From an uncultured Garciella sp. (GTDB lineage: Bacteria > Bacillota > Clostridia > Eubacteriales > Garciellaceae), in assembly GCA_900555725.1 (NCBI GenBank), contig USMD01000039.1:1-15926 (forward strand): a DNA stretch of 15,926 nt, given 5' to 3'. Positions 7,411 to 14,595 of the stretch are shown here, one piece after another (within the stretch, counting starts at the first letter, position 1; each line of letters opens with the position of its first letter). A program made the position numbers and the translations under genes. The notes under the pieces were generated by a model that saw nothing but the letters and a program-made list of their open reading frames with translations, was not told the DNA's origin and did no database searches.

Positions 7411-8451
7411 ATGTCTCAACAACAAAGATTAACTCAAATGACCAAAAGCTCAGGGTGAGCAGCTAAAATTGGGCCGGGAGCCTTAGAAGATCTATTAATG
7501 GGAATTAAAGTAAAACAAGATGATAGATTATTGGTAGGATTGGAGAGTTCCGATGATGCTGCCATCTATAAGATAGATGAACAGCGTGCTCTGGTACAAA
7601 CCCTAGATTTTTTTACCCCTGTTGTAGATGATCCTTATTTCTTTGGGAAAATTGCTGCTGCTAACTCTCTAAGTGATGTGTATGCCATGGGAGGACTGCC
7701 TTTGACAGCTATGAATATTGTTTGTTTTCCAAGTTGTTTGCCTTCTAAAGTACTATCTGAAGTTATGAGGGGAGGGGCAGACAAAATCTATGAAGCCGGT
7801 GCTACATTAGTAGGAGGACATAGTGTAGAGGATGATGAACCTAAATATGGACTATCGGTGACAGGAATAGTACATCCTTCACAAGTAAGGGCCAATTCCC
7901 ATGCCAAAGTAGGAGATCTATTAATTCTTACTAAACCCTTAGGATTGGGAATTATTAACACAGCCATTAAGGCAGATTTTACTTCTCATGAAACTGAAAA
8001 AGAAGCAATTTCCATTATGACTTATTTAAATAAAGATGCAAGGGATGCTATGCAAGAAATAGGGGTAAATGGTTGCACCGATATAACAGGTTTTGGTCTT
8101 TTAGGACATGCCTATGAAATGGCCAGTGCAAGCAACGTCACCATTGAAATAAACAGCAATCAAGTACCTATCATAGAAGATGCCGCTGATCTAGGAGAAA
8201 TGGGAATGATACCGGCAGGAACCTATGCAAATAAGGAATATCTAGAAGGTAGAATTCATTGGAAAAGTGAGATTTCAGATATTATGAAAGATATTTTATG
8301 TGATCCCCAGACCTCAGGAGGACTTTTGATATCTGTAGAGGAGCAAAAATCCCAATTGTTATTATCTAAACTAGAAGAAAAGATGAAAGTTCCCTATGCA
8401 GCAATTGGTAGGGTTCTACCGAAGGGAGAAAGGGAAATTATAGTAAGATAA
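7411..8451 (+). CDS. selD: Selenide, water dikinase SelD, a selenoprotein with Sec at codon 16 (UGA)
   Basis: Makes selenophosphate from selenide and ATP, the selenium donor for Sec-tRNA. Read through the in-frame TGA at 7456-7458, the protein has 346 residues, the normal SelD length, and starts MSQQQRLTQMTKSSG-U-AAKIG. Selenocysteine 16 takes the place of the catalytic Cys (C17 of E. coli SelD), and K19 is the matching catalytic lysine. The ATG at 7411 has AAAGGA (7397-7402) 8 nt upstream. The N-terminal AIRS-type ATP-binding domain includes SSDDAAIY and the LDFFTPVVDDPYFFGKIAA region; the C-terminal AIRS_C domain ends in IGRVLP. Starting at the downstream ATG 7498 would remove the glycine-rich loop and the active site. 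selA follows 15 nt after the stop. Confidence 0.96.
7456..7486 (+). promoter_or_regulatory. Sec UGA codon and bacterial SECIS hairpin in selD
   Basis: The UGA (7456-7458) is followed by a hairpin that lies within the coding sequence. Outer pairs are CTAA (7463-7466) with TTAG (7483-7486), with an unpaired 5-base bulge on the 5' side. Inner pairs are GGC (7472-7474) with GCC (7480-7482), closing a CGGGA loop that exposes guanines. The apical loop begins 16 nt after the UGA, within the spacing SelB needs. Drawn by hand, so the exact pairing is approximate. Confidence 0.7.
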
Positions 8452-8466
8452 AAAGGAGGAATTTCT

Positions 8467-9873
8467 TTGAAGGAGAAAAGAGATTTATTTCAGATGATCC
8501 CATCTGTAGATGAAATCATTTCTATGGCACAAATAAAAAGATTTTATGAAACCACTTCCCATCAGAATATTGTACAGTGTACAAGAGAAGTATTAGAAGA
8601 GATTCGAAGCGAAATCATTCATCTTTCTAAGGAAGAGGTTTCTACCTTTGAAATATCGGAAGATAAAATGATCCAAGCTATTTCTGAAAAACTCCAAAAG
8701 AAAAAGGAAATGAACCTTTGCCCTGTTATTAATGCTACGGGAGTAGTTCTTCATACCAATTTAGGAAGAGCTCTTTTAAGTGAAGAGGTAAAAGAGGCTT
8801 TATGGTCGGTAGCTAGCCAATATTCCACCCTTGAAATGGATGTAGGGACAGGGAAGAGAGGTTCAAGATATGTTCACGTAGAAGAGTTACTATGTAAACT
8901 TACGGGAGCAGAAAGTGCCATTGTTGTAAATAACAATGCTGCGGCAGTTACCTTGGTTCTTAGCGCTTTAGCAAGGGATCAAGAGGTGATTGTTTCTAGG
9001 GGGGAATTAGTGGAAATAGGAGGTTCCTTTCGTATTCCAGAGGTTATGGTGCAAAGTGGAGCCCAATTGGTAGAAGTAGGAGCCACCAATAAAACCCATT
9101 TAAGAGATTATGAAAGTGCCATTAATGAGAATACAGGAGCCTTGCTAAAGGTGCATACCAGCAATTATAGGATTTTAGGTTTTAGTGAATCAGTGTCTAG
9201 TGGAGAATTAGCAGAATTAGCTAAAAAGTATCAGCTTCCAGCTTTAGAAGACGTAGGCAGTGGTGTATTAGTAGATTTATCCAACTATGGACTATCCCCA
9301 GAACCTACTGTACAAAGTACCATAAAGGCAGGTATGGACATTGTTACCTTTAGTGGGGATAAACTATTAGGGGGTCCCCAGGCAGGAATTATTGTTGGCA
9401 GAAAAAAATATATAGATAAAATCAAGAAACATCCATTAAATCGTGCCTTTCGTATTGATAAACTTACCCTTGTATCTCTAGAGGGTACTTTAAAGATTTA
9501 TGAAGAGGGACAAAATGTTACCCAGAGAATTCCAACTCTTAGAATGCTTACAGAAGGGAAAGAGAGATTATATGACAAGGCCGTGAAATTAAAGAATGCA
9601 ATCCAAGAAGACCTAAAAGATGGTTTTTATACTGAAATAGAAGAATCCTATTCTCAAGTAGGGGGAGGAGCCTTGCCTTTAGAACAATTGTCTACCTATG
9701 TAGTAAGTCTTTGGAGTGATTTTTATTCACCCAATGAGTTAGAGAAAAAATTGCGAGAATTTAAAAAACCTATTTTTACTCGTATTTCAAAAGAACGGAT
9801 ATTTTTTGATGTACGTACTCTTTTAGAGAATGATATAGAAAATATTGTCCAAGCAATAAAACTTATTTGCTAA
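8467..9873 (+). CDS. selA: L-seryl-tRNA(Sec) selenium transferase SelA
   Basis: PLP enzyme that converts Ser-tRNA(Sec) to Sec-tRNA(Sec) using selenophosphate; a ring-shaped homodecamer in characterised bacteria. 468 residues, full family length. The N-terminal tRNA-binding region (about 1-80, beginning LFQMIPSVDEI) is followed by the fold-type I aminotransferase-like core with INATGVVLHTNLGRALLS (about 89-106), the VVNNNAAAVTLVL segment, EDVGSGVLVDL, and the PLP lysine K299 in FSGDKLLGGPQAG. The TTG start at 8467 is fixed by a strong AAGGAGG (8453-8459) with a 7-nt spacer. It lies 15 nt after selD and 21 nt before selB, so the three genes are one operon. Confidence 0.97.
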   Translation: MKEKRDLFQMIPSVDEIISMAQIKRFYETTSHQNIVQCTREVLEEIRSEIIHLSKEEVSTFEISEDKMIQAISEKLQKKKEMNLCPVINATGVVLHTNLGRALLSEEVKEALWSVASQYSTLEMDVGTGKRGSRYVHVEELLCKLTGAESAIVVNNNAAAVTLVLSALARDQEVIVSRGELVEIGGSFRIPEVMVQSGAQLVEVGATNKTHLRDYESAINENTGALLKVHTSNYRILGFSESVSSGELAELAKKYQLPALEDVGSGVLVDLSNYGLSPEPTVQSTIKAGMDIVTFSGDKLLGGPQAGIIVGRKKYIDKIKKHPLNRAFRIDKLTLVSLEGTLKIYEEGQNVTQRIPTLRMLTEGKERLYDKAVKLKNAIQEDLKDGFYTEIEESYSQVGGGALPLEQLSTYVVSLWSDFYSPNELEKKLREFKKPIFTRISKERIFFDVRTLLENDIENIVQAIKLIC

Positions 9874-9894
9874 GATGAAATGAGGGGGTAAATA

Positions 9895-11802
9895 ATGCAA
9901 CATATCATTATTGGTACAGCAGGTCATATTGACCATGGAAAAACAACATTAATAAAAGCCCTAACGGGCAAAGAGACCGATCGGTTAAAAGAGGAAAGGG
10001 AAAGAGGGATTTCCATTGACCTGGGATTTACCTACTTTGATTTGCCCAGTGGAAGAAGAGCAGGAATTATAGATGTACCAGGACATGAAAAACTTATTAA
10101 AAATATGTTGGCTGGAGTAGGTGGCATAGATATTGTGTTACTCGTTGTAGCGGCTGATGAAGGAGTTATGCCCCAAACCCAGGAGCACTTAAATATATTG
10201 AATCTCTTAGAGATGAAGAAAGGAATTATTGTCCTTACCAAATGTGATATGGTAGAGGAAGAGTGGCTAGAAATGGTAAAGGAAGATGTAAGAGAAGCAG
10301 TCTCTGATACCTTTCTAAAAAATGCACCCATGATATCTGTTTCTTCTACAAAAGGCATAGGAATTCAAGAGCTTATTCAAAAAATTGATGAGTTAACTAC
10401 ACAAGTGGAGACAAAGGACGATACAAAACCCTTTCGGCTTCCCATTGACAGGGTATTTACCATTACTGGATTTGGTACTATTGTAACCGGTACTTTAATA
10501 GAGGGAAGGTTAAAAGAAGGAAACATAGCCATGTTATATCCAGCGGAAGAAGAAGTAAAATTAAGAACTTTGCAGGTCCATGATGAAAATGTAAAGGAGG
10601 CTCAAGCAGGACAGCGGGTAGCAGTAAATTTAAGTAATGTAAAAAAAGAACAAGTGTCTAGGGGAGATGTACTAGCTTTTAAGGATTCTTTGCAACCTAC
10701 TATGATGCTGGATTGTAAAGTACAGCTACTAAAGGATTCTCCTTTTTCTATTCGAAATAGGGAGAGGGTACGTATCTACCTTGGAACCAGTGAGATATTG
10801 GGACGAATTGTGCTTCTAGACCAGGAAGAATTGCTATCAGGACAAGAGGGATATGCTCAACTAAGGTTAGAAAATAGAAATGTTGCAAAACCTATGGATC
10901 ATTTTATTCTTCGTTTCTATTCCCCTATGGTTACCATCGGAGGAGGGATTGTTTTAGATGCTCATCCTCCTAAAAGAAAAAGATTTAAAGAAGAAGTCAT
11001 CCAAGAATTACAGCTAAGGGAAAAGGGAGATGTAAAGGATGTTCTATTACAATTTTTAAAGGATCACAGTAGAGAGTATCTCCCTCTAGAAGATATCCAA
11101 AGAAGAATGGGTACATCCCATGGGGAATTAGAGAAAAATTATGAGAAATTAATAAAAGAAAATCGTATTATTGCTCTATCGATATCTGGAAAGGTTTATC
11201 TTTTCCATAGAGACTATATAAAGGAGATAAGTGAAAAAGTACAAGAATATTTGAGAAATTTTCATCAAAAAAACCCTTTGAAGACTGGGATATCAAGGGA
11301 AGAAATCCGAAACAAGTTTTTTAATATTGCTCCAAGTAAAGTTATCGAAGAGCTATTGAAATTCATGGAAAAGGAAGGAAGCATTTCTATTCATCAAGAA
11401 ACAATCTCCCTTAGGAATTTTACCATTCAATTAAATAAAGAGCAAAAGCAGATAGCAGATAACATAGAAAAAAGTTTTAAAGAAAAAAAATTTAATTCTC
11501 CTAATATAAAAGAATGGTTAAAGGAAGGTAGAGATTCTACAAAATATGAACAGGTTTTTCAGGCACTGGTGGACTGGGGCATTATTATAAAGGTAAATGA
11601 GGAGGTTTATTTTCATAAGGATAGTTATCAACTAGCAAAGGAAAAACTTCAAAAATATTTTGAAAATCATAATGAGATCAATGTAGCTGCCTTTAGGGAT
11701 CTATTAGAAACTAGTCGAAAGTATGCAATTGCATTGTTGGAATATTTTGATCAGAAGAAAATTACCAAAAGAATAGGAGATATTCGAGTTTTGAATGAAT
11801 AG
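9895..11802 (+). CDS. selB: Selenocysteine-specific elongation factor SelB
   Basis: Translation GTPase that carries Sec-tRNA(Sec) to UGA codons marked by a SECIS hairpin. 635 residues. The N-terminal G domain has the P-loop GHIDHGKT (10-17), the switch region ERERGISIDLGF (34-45), DVPGHE (60-65) and TKCD (115-118) in the NKxD position. EF-Tu-like beta-barrel domains follow (about 175-360; PIDRVFTITGFGTIVTGTL). The C-terminal part (about 370-635) forms the four winged-helix modules that bind the SECIS RNA. ATG 9895 follows GAGGGGG (9882-9888). It ends the selDAB operon. No clear terminator hairpin is visible between its stop and the next promoter, so some readthrough into the downstream genes is possible. 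Confidence 0.97.
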   Translation: MQHIIIGTAGHIDHGKTTLIKALTGKETDRLKEERERGISIDLGFTYFDLPSGRRAGIIDVPGHEKLIKNMLAGVGGIDIVLLVVAADEGVMPQTQEHLNILNLLEMKKGIIVLTKCDMVEEEWLEMVKEDVREAVSDTFLKNAPMISVSSTKGIGIQELIQKIDELTTQVETKDDTKPFRLPIDRVFTITGFGTIVTGTLIEGRLKEGNIAMLYPAEEEVKLRTLQVHDENVKEAQAGQRVAVNLSNVKKEQVSRGDVLAFKDSLQPTMMLDCKVQLLKDSPFSIRNRERVRIYLGTSEILGRIVLLDQEELLSGQEGYAQLRLENRNVAKPMDHFILRFYSPMVTIGGGIVLDAHPPKRKRFKEEVIQELQLREKGDVKDVLLQFLKDHSREYLPLEDIQRRMGTSHGELEKNYEKLIKENRIIALSISGKVYLFHRDYIKEISEKVQEYLRNFHQKNPLKTGISREEIRNKFFNIAPSKVIEELLKFMEKEGSISIHQETISLRNFTIQLNKEQKQIADNIEKSFKEKKFNSPNIKEWLKEGRDSTKYEQVFQALVDWGIIIKVNEEVYFHKDSYQLAKEKLQKYFENHNEINVAAFRDLLETSRKYAIALLEYFDQKKITKRIGDIRVLNE

Positions 11803-11874
11803 ATATAGAAAAATTACATGAATTTCTTAGATTTATTAAAAGTTTCTATAGTTGTCCTTTCTCCTTAAGGAACA

Positions 11875-11883
11875 TGATATAAT
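11875..11883 (+). promoter_or_regulatory. Extended -10 promoter of the double-cubane reductase operon
   Basis: TG-A-TATAAT is a perfect extended -10 (TATAAT at 11878-11883). The nearest -35-like hexamer, TTGTCC (11852-11857), is 20 bases upstream, too far for normal spacing, so the promoter probably relies on the extended -10. The 10-bp palindrome TCCTTAAGGA (11862-11871) lies in the spacer and could be an operator half or chance. Predicted start is near 11890. Confidence 0.6.
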
Positions 11884-11917
11884 TTTTTTGTTATCAAAAT
11901 ATTTAAGGGGGATTTCA

Positions 11918-13177
11918 ATGGGCAACTATAAAAATATGTGGAAAAGTTTGAATATGGATTTGGATAAGCATGACATTCTTTGTGATGCTTTACCTGAGTC
12001 CTTTGGGGAAATCTATTTAACTCAGAAGGATAGACCAGAGTCTATGAATTACTTTAATTATGCTCTTGCTGAGGTACATGGTGCTAGAATACAAGAATTA
12101 CAAGAGAGCAAGAAAGATGGGAAAAAGGTTGTAGGAACATTTTGTGTATTTGTACCTGATGAAGTTATTTTTGCTACAGATACCATAGGTGTTGGTCTTT
12201 GTTCTGGTAGTCAATTTTGGATTGAAGATGGGGAGAAGGTTTTACCGAGAAATTTATGTCCTTTGGTTAAGGCTTTTGTAGGAGCTAAGGTAAGTCGTAC
12301 TTGTCCTTATTTTCAATCTTGCGATATGATTGTAGGGGAAACCACTTGCGATGGAAAGAAAAAGGCTTATGAAATACTAGAAAAATATATGCCAGTACAC
12401 GTAATGGAACTTCCTCAAATGAAACGAGAGAAGGATTTTGAGCAGTGGCAAGATGAAATCAAAATATTTATAAAAACAATGGAGAAACTTACAAGAAATA
12501 AAGTAACTATAGAAAAATTAAAAGAAGGAATTCATCTAGCCAATAGAAAAAGAAGAGTATTAAAAAGACTTTATGACTTAAGAAAAAATACTCCATCTCC
12601 TATAAGTGGATTAGATGCTTTATTGGTAAGTCAAGTTGCTTTCATGGATGACCCTGAGAGATTTATTACCAAAACAGAAGAACTTTGTGATGAATTAGAG
12701 AAAAGAGTGAAAAATCCAATACCCAATGGAAAGAAAAGAATTATGGTAACAGGGACTCCTATGGCTGTTCCTAATTGGAAGCTTCACTCTATTGTAGAGG
12801 AATTGGATGCAGAAATTGTGGTAGAAGAAACTTGTACAGGGACTAGATATTTTGAAAATCAAGTGTCTGATGAGGGAGATACCATAGACCAGCTTGTAAA
12901 AAATCTAGCAGCAAGATATATGAATATTAATTGTGCTTGTTTTACCCCCAATGGGAGCCGATTAGAGGATATTTTAAAATACGTAGAGGAATATGATATT
13001 GATGGAGTAATCTATTACAATTTATCCTTCTGTCATACATATGCAATAGAATATAAGAAAGTTGAAAAGGCTCTCAAGGAAAAGAGCATTCCATTGCTAA
13101 ATATAGAAACTGATTATTCAGAGGAAGATGTAGGACAAATTAAAACTAGGGTAGAAGCCTTTTTGGAGATGATGTAA
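11918..13177 (+). CDS. Double-cubane-cluster-containing anaerobic reductase (HgdB / 2-hydroxyacyl-CoA dehydratase superfamily)
   Basis: 419 residues from ATG 11918, chosen because AAGGGGGA (11905-11912) sits 5 nt upstream; the frame is open back to 11852 but has no ribosome site there. The fold and cysteine pattern match the HgdB-like superfamily, and most closely the stand-alone proteins that hold an [8Fe-9S] double-cubane cluster (described in Carboxydothermus), which reduce small molecules at very low potential when driven by an ATPase. Cysteines are at 22, 76, 95, 114, 129, 135, 144, 257, 306, 339, 341 and 372. C76 (GTFCVFVP), C114 (RNLCP), C144 (ETTCDGKKK), C306 (EETCTGTR), C341 and C372 (LSFCH) are the best ligand candidates. 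A matching activator is two genes downstream and there is no second dehydratase subunit, which argues against a heterodimeric 2-hydroxyacyl-CoA dehydratase. The natural substrate is unknown. Confidence 0.88.
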   Translation: MGNYKNMWKSLNMDLDKHDILCDALPESFGEIYLTQKDRPESMNYFNYALAEVHGARIQELQESKKDGKKVVGTFCVFVPDEVIFATDTIGVGLCSGSQFWIEDGEKVLPRNLCPLVKAFVGAKVSRTCPYFQSCDMIVGETTCDGKKKAYEILEKYMPVHVMELPQMKREKDFEQWQDEIKIFIKTMEKLTRNKVTIEKLKEGIHLANRKRRVLKRLYDLRKNTPSPISGLDALLVSQVAFMDDPERFITKTEELCDELEKRVKNPIPNGKKRIMVTGTPMAVPNWKLHSIVEELDAEIVVEETCTGTRYFENQVSDEGDTIDQLVKNLAARYMNINCACFTPNGSRLEDILKYVEEYDIDGVIYYNLSFCHTYAIEYKKVEKALKEKSIPLLNIETDYSEEDVGQIKTRVEAFLEMM

Positions 13178-13399
13178 TTGGAAAAGAACTTTATTCTTTT
13201 TCCTAATTATAGTCAGGGCTTAAAATTGGAATCTTTATTGAAAAACAATCATATTAAATATGTGATATCTCCTACCCCTAGGCAACTTTCAAAATGTTGT
13301 GGGATTTCTATTATGTATCATAAAGAAGATGAGGAAAATATTCAATCCATTGTAAAAAGGAATTCTATAGAGGTTCTAGGTTTTTATACCCTAGATTGA
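13178..13399 (+). CDS. DUF3343 small protein, putative Se/S carrier-like
   Basis: 73-residue soluble protein starting at TTG 13178, directly after the stop of the reductase gene, with GGAGAT (13165-13170) as ribosome site. It resembles the DUF3343 family, which protein-family databases name putative Se/S carrier-like; that label is itself a prediction. Visible features are a beta-alpha-beta-like small fold (FILFPNYSQGLKLESLL), a proline segment SPTPRQLSKCCGISI with a vicinal pair C41-C42 before Gly, and a second half ending in VLGFYTLD. The Cys pair is the plausible chalcogen-binding site. Placement between the reductase and its activator suggests delivery of sulfur or selenium to, or protection of, the cluster or substrate. 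That is inference. Confidence 0.75.
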   Translation: MEKNFILFPNYSQGLKLESLLKNNHIKYVISPTPRQLSKCCGISIMYHKEDEENIQSIVKRNSIEVLGFYTLD

Positions 13400-13419
13400 G
13401 ACATAAGGACGTGGTAATA

Positions 13420-14178
13420 TTGTACTATATTGGAATAGATATAGGATCAACAGCTTCAAAGGTTTCGGTTTTAGAGGGGAAGGATCTAGTTTTTAATCTT
13501 GTTATGCCAACGGGATGGAGTAGTGTAGATACTTCTAGAAAGATAAAGGACAAATTAGAAGAAAAGGGAATAGATATGAAAAGGGCTATAGTAGTAGCTA
13601 CAGGATATGGTCGAATTTCTGTTCCCTATGCACAAAAAACGGTAACTGAGATTACTTGTCACGGAAAGGGAGCCTATTATTTAGCAGGAAAGGATATCAC
13701 TGTCATAGATATAGGGGGACAGGATACAAAGATTATTACAATTAAAGATGGAAAGGTTATAAGTTTTTTAATGAATGATAAATGTTCTGCTGGTACAGGA
13801 AGATTTCTTGAACTTATGGCAAATACCCTAGGAATCTCTATAGATGAAATGGTAAAAATGGCATTAAAGGGAAAAAATATTAAAATAACTAGTATGTGTA
13901 CAGTTTTTGCAGAGTCGGAAGTGATTAGTCTAATCGGAAATGGAACAAAAAGGGAAGACATTGCTCGAGGAGTAATGAATTCTATTATCGGACGGATTAA
14001 AACCCTTTTGAATAAACACGGAGGACAAGAGAATCTTTACTTAACAGGTGGTCTTTGTGAATTACAACCCTTTACTCAATTATTGTCAAAGAATCTTGGA
14101 CAAGAAGTAAAAACGAACCCCCTTGCTAGATATGCAGGATCTATAGGGGGAGCAATTATAGCAAAAAATATAGAATAA
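13420..14178 (+). CDS. ATP-dependent activator of the reductase (BadF/BcrA/HgdC family ASKHA ATPase)
   Basis: Homodimeric ATPase with one [4Fe-4S] cluster at the dimer interface; hydrolyses ATP to push an electron into the partner reductase at very low potential. 252 residues from TTG 13420, which gives the usual N-terminus MYYIGIDIGST; the AAGGA site at 13405-13409 is 10 nt upstream. An alternative TTG at 13396 overlaps the previous stop but has no ribosome site. ASKHA motifs: phosphate-1 GIDIGST (5-11), phosphate-2 DIGGQD (97-102) and the adenosine-type LTGGL near the C-terminus. Cluster ligands: C122 (NDKCSAGTGRF) and C160 (SMCTVFAESE), the two conserved family cysteines. It is the last gene of the operon, followed by a terminator. 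Confidence 0.92.
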   Translation: MYYIGIDIGSTASKVSVLEGKDLVFNLVMPTGWSSVDTSRKIKDKLEEKGIDMKRAIVVATGYGRISVPYAQKTVTEITCHGKGAYYLAGKDITVIDIGGQDTKIITIKDGKVISFLMNDKCSAGTGRFLELMANTLGISIDEMVKMALKGKNIKITSMCTVFAESEVISLIGNGTKREDIARGVMNSIIGRIKTLLNKHGGQENLYLTGGLCELQPFTQLLSKNLGQEVKTNPLARYAGSIGGAIIAKNIE

Positions 14179-14209
14179 ACACTTGGAGTCAATGCTTCAA
14201 GTGTTTTTT
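14179..14209 (+). terminator. Terminator of the double-cubane reductase operon
   Basis: ACACTTGGA (14179-14187) pairs with TTCAAGTGT (14196-14204), 9 bp with one G-U pair, 8-nt loop, followed by a run of six T at 14204-14209. It begins at the base after the activator stop codon. The spacer from here to 14278 shows only an isolated TTGACA at 14262-14267 with no matching -10. Confidence 0.88.
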
Positions 14210-14278
14210 ATAGGTCTGTAAATAAAATTAAATGTCAGAAAAGAATGATGCCAAGGTTTACTTGACAGTAACTTTGAT

Positions 14279-14307
14279 TTGGAAACAGGTCTTCATTATG
14301 CTATAAT
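14279..14307 (+). promoter_or_regulatory. Promoter of selC
   Basis: The -35 TTGGAA (14279-14284) and -10 TATAAT (14302-14307) are separated by 17 bases. Predicted start is near 14314, about 22 nt before the tRNA 5' end. Confidence 0.75.
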
Positions 14308-14335
14308 ATAAAAGTACGAAAATTTAAGGAAAGAT

Positions 14336-14433
14336 GGGGGTAGATGGGTGCTGGTGTGCCTCCTGGTCTTCAAAACCAGTCGCGGGGCGTTAGAAGCGTC
14401 CTGGGTGGGTTCGATTCCCACATACTCCCGCCA
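14336..14433 (+). tRNA. selC: tRNA-Sec (anticodon UCA)
   Basis: 98 nt including an encoded CCA (14431-14433). The anticodon arm is CTGGT (14363-14367), loop CTTCAAA with anticodon TCA (14370-14372), and ACCAG (14375-14379). Features that mark tRNA-Sec: a long acceptor arm (GGGGGTAG at 14336-14343 facing ATACTCCC at 14422-14429), a six-pair D stem (GGGTGC / GTGCCT), a long variable arm (GGGGCG with CGTCCT) and a T arm GTGGG-TTCGATT-CCCAC, with discriminator G. Its layout matches E. coli selC base for base in the D-arm length. The eighth acceptor pair is a G-A mismatch, and one acceptor pair is G-U. It supplies the tRNA for the selDAB products upstream. Confidence 0.95.
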
Positions 14434-14452
14434 CAAGATGTTTATTATTGTG

Positions 14453-14487
14453 CTACTTTGGAATGATATTCTCCAAGTAGTTTTTTT
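14453..14487 (+). terminator. Terminator of selC
   Basis: CTACTTTGGA (14453-14462) pairs with TCCAAGTAG (14472-14480) with one bulged T, followed by seven T at 14481-14487. It lies 19 nt after the tRNA 3' end and isolates selC as a single-gene transcript. Confidence 0.88.
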
Positions 14488-14571
14488 ATTTTTAAGGAGA
14501 AATTCGTTTTGCTTCACAATTGTATATTTATCTTTTCAATAGGAAAACTAATAAAAGGAGGATAAGTATTT

Positions 14572-14595
14572 TTGGATTTAGGAGGAGAAAAATGA
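14572..14595 (+). CDS. Possible 7-codon leader peptide before the DsrE-like gene
   Basis: TTG at 14572 opens a 7-codon frame (MDLGGEK) ending in TGA at 14593-14595, which overlaps the next start codon as ATGA. It has its own AAGGAGG (14555-14561), separate from the AGGAGGAG used by the next gene. This could be a translational-coupling leader, a remnant of a lost gene, or chance. The spacer 14488-14571 shows no convincing promoter. Confidence 0.2.
   Translation: MDLGGEK

Noticed and set aside
7142..7411. Open frame on the minus strand over the comEA end and the spacer
   Set aside because: AT-rich Phe/Tyr/Ile-rich product, antisense to the helix-hairpin-helix region, no family resemblance.
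10032..10358. Open frame on the minus strand within selB
   Set aside because: Antisense to the conserved GTPase domain of SelB.
13677..13961. Open frame on the minus strand within the activator gene
   Set aside because: Antisense to the conserved ATPase core of the activator.
14296..14542. Open frames on both strands across the tRNA-Sec gene
   Set aside because: Both run through selC and its terminator; the RNA gene with promoter and terminator explains the sequence.
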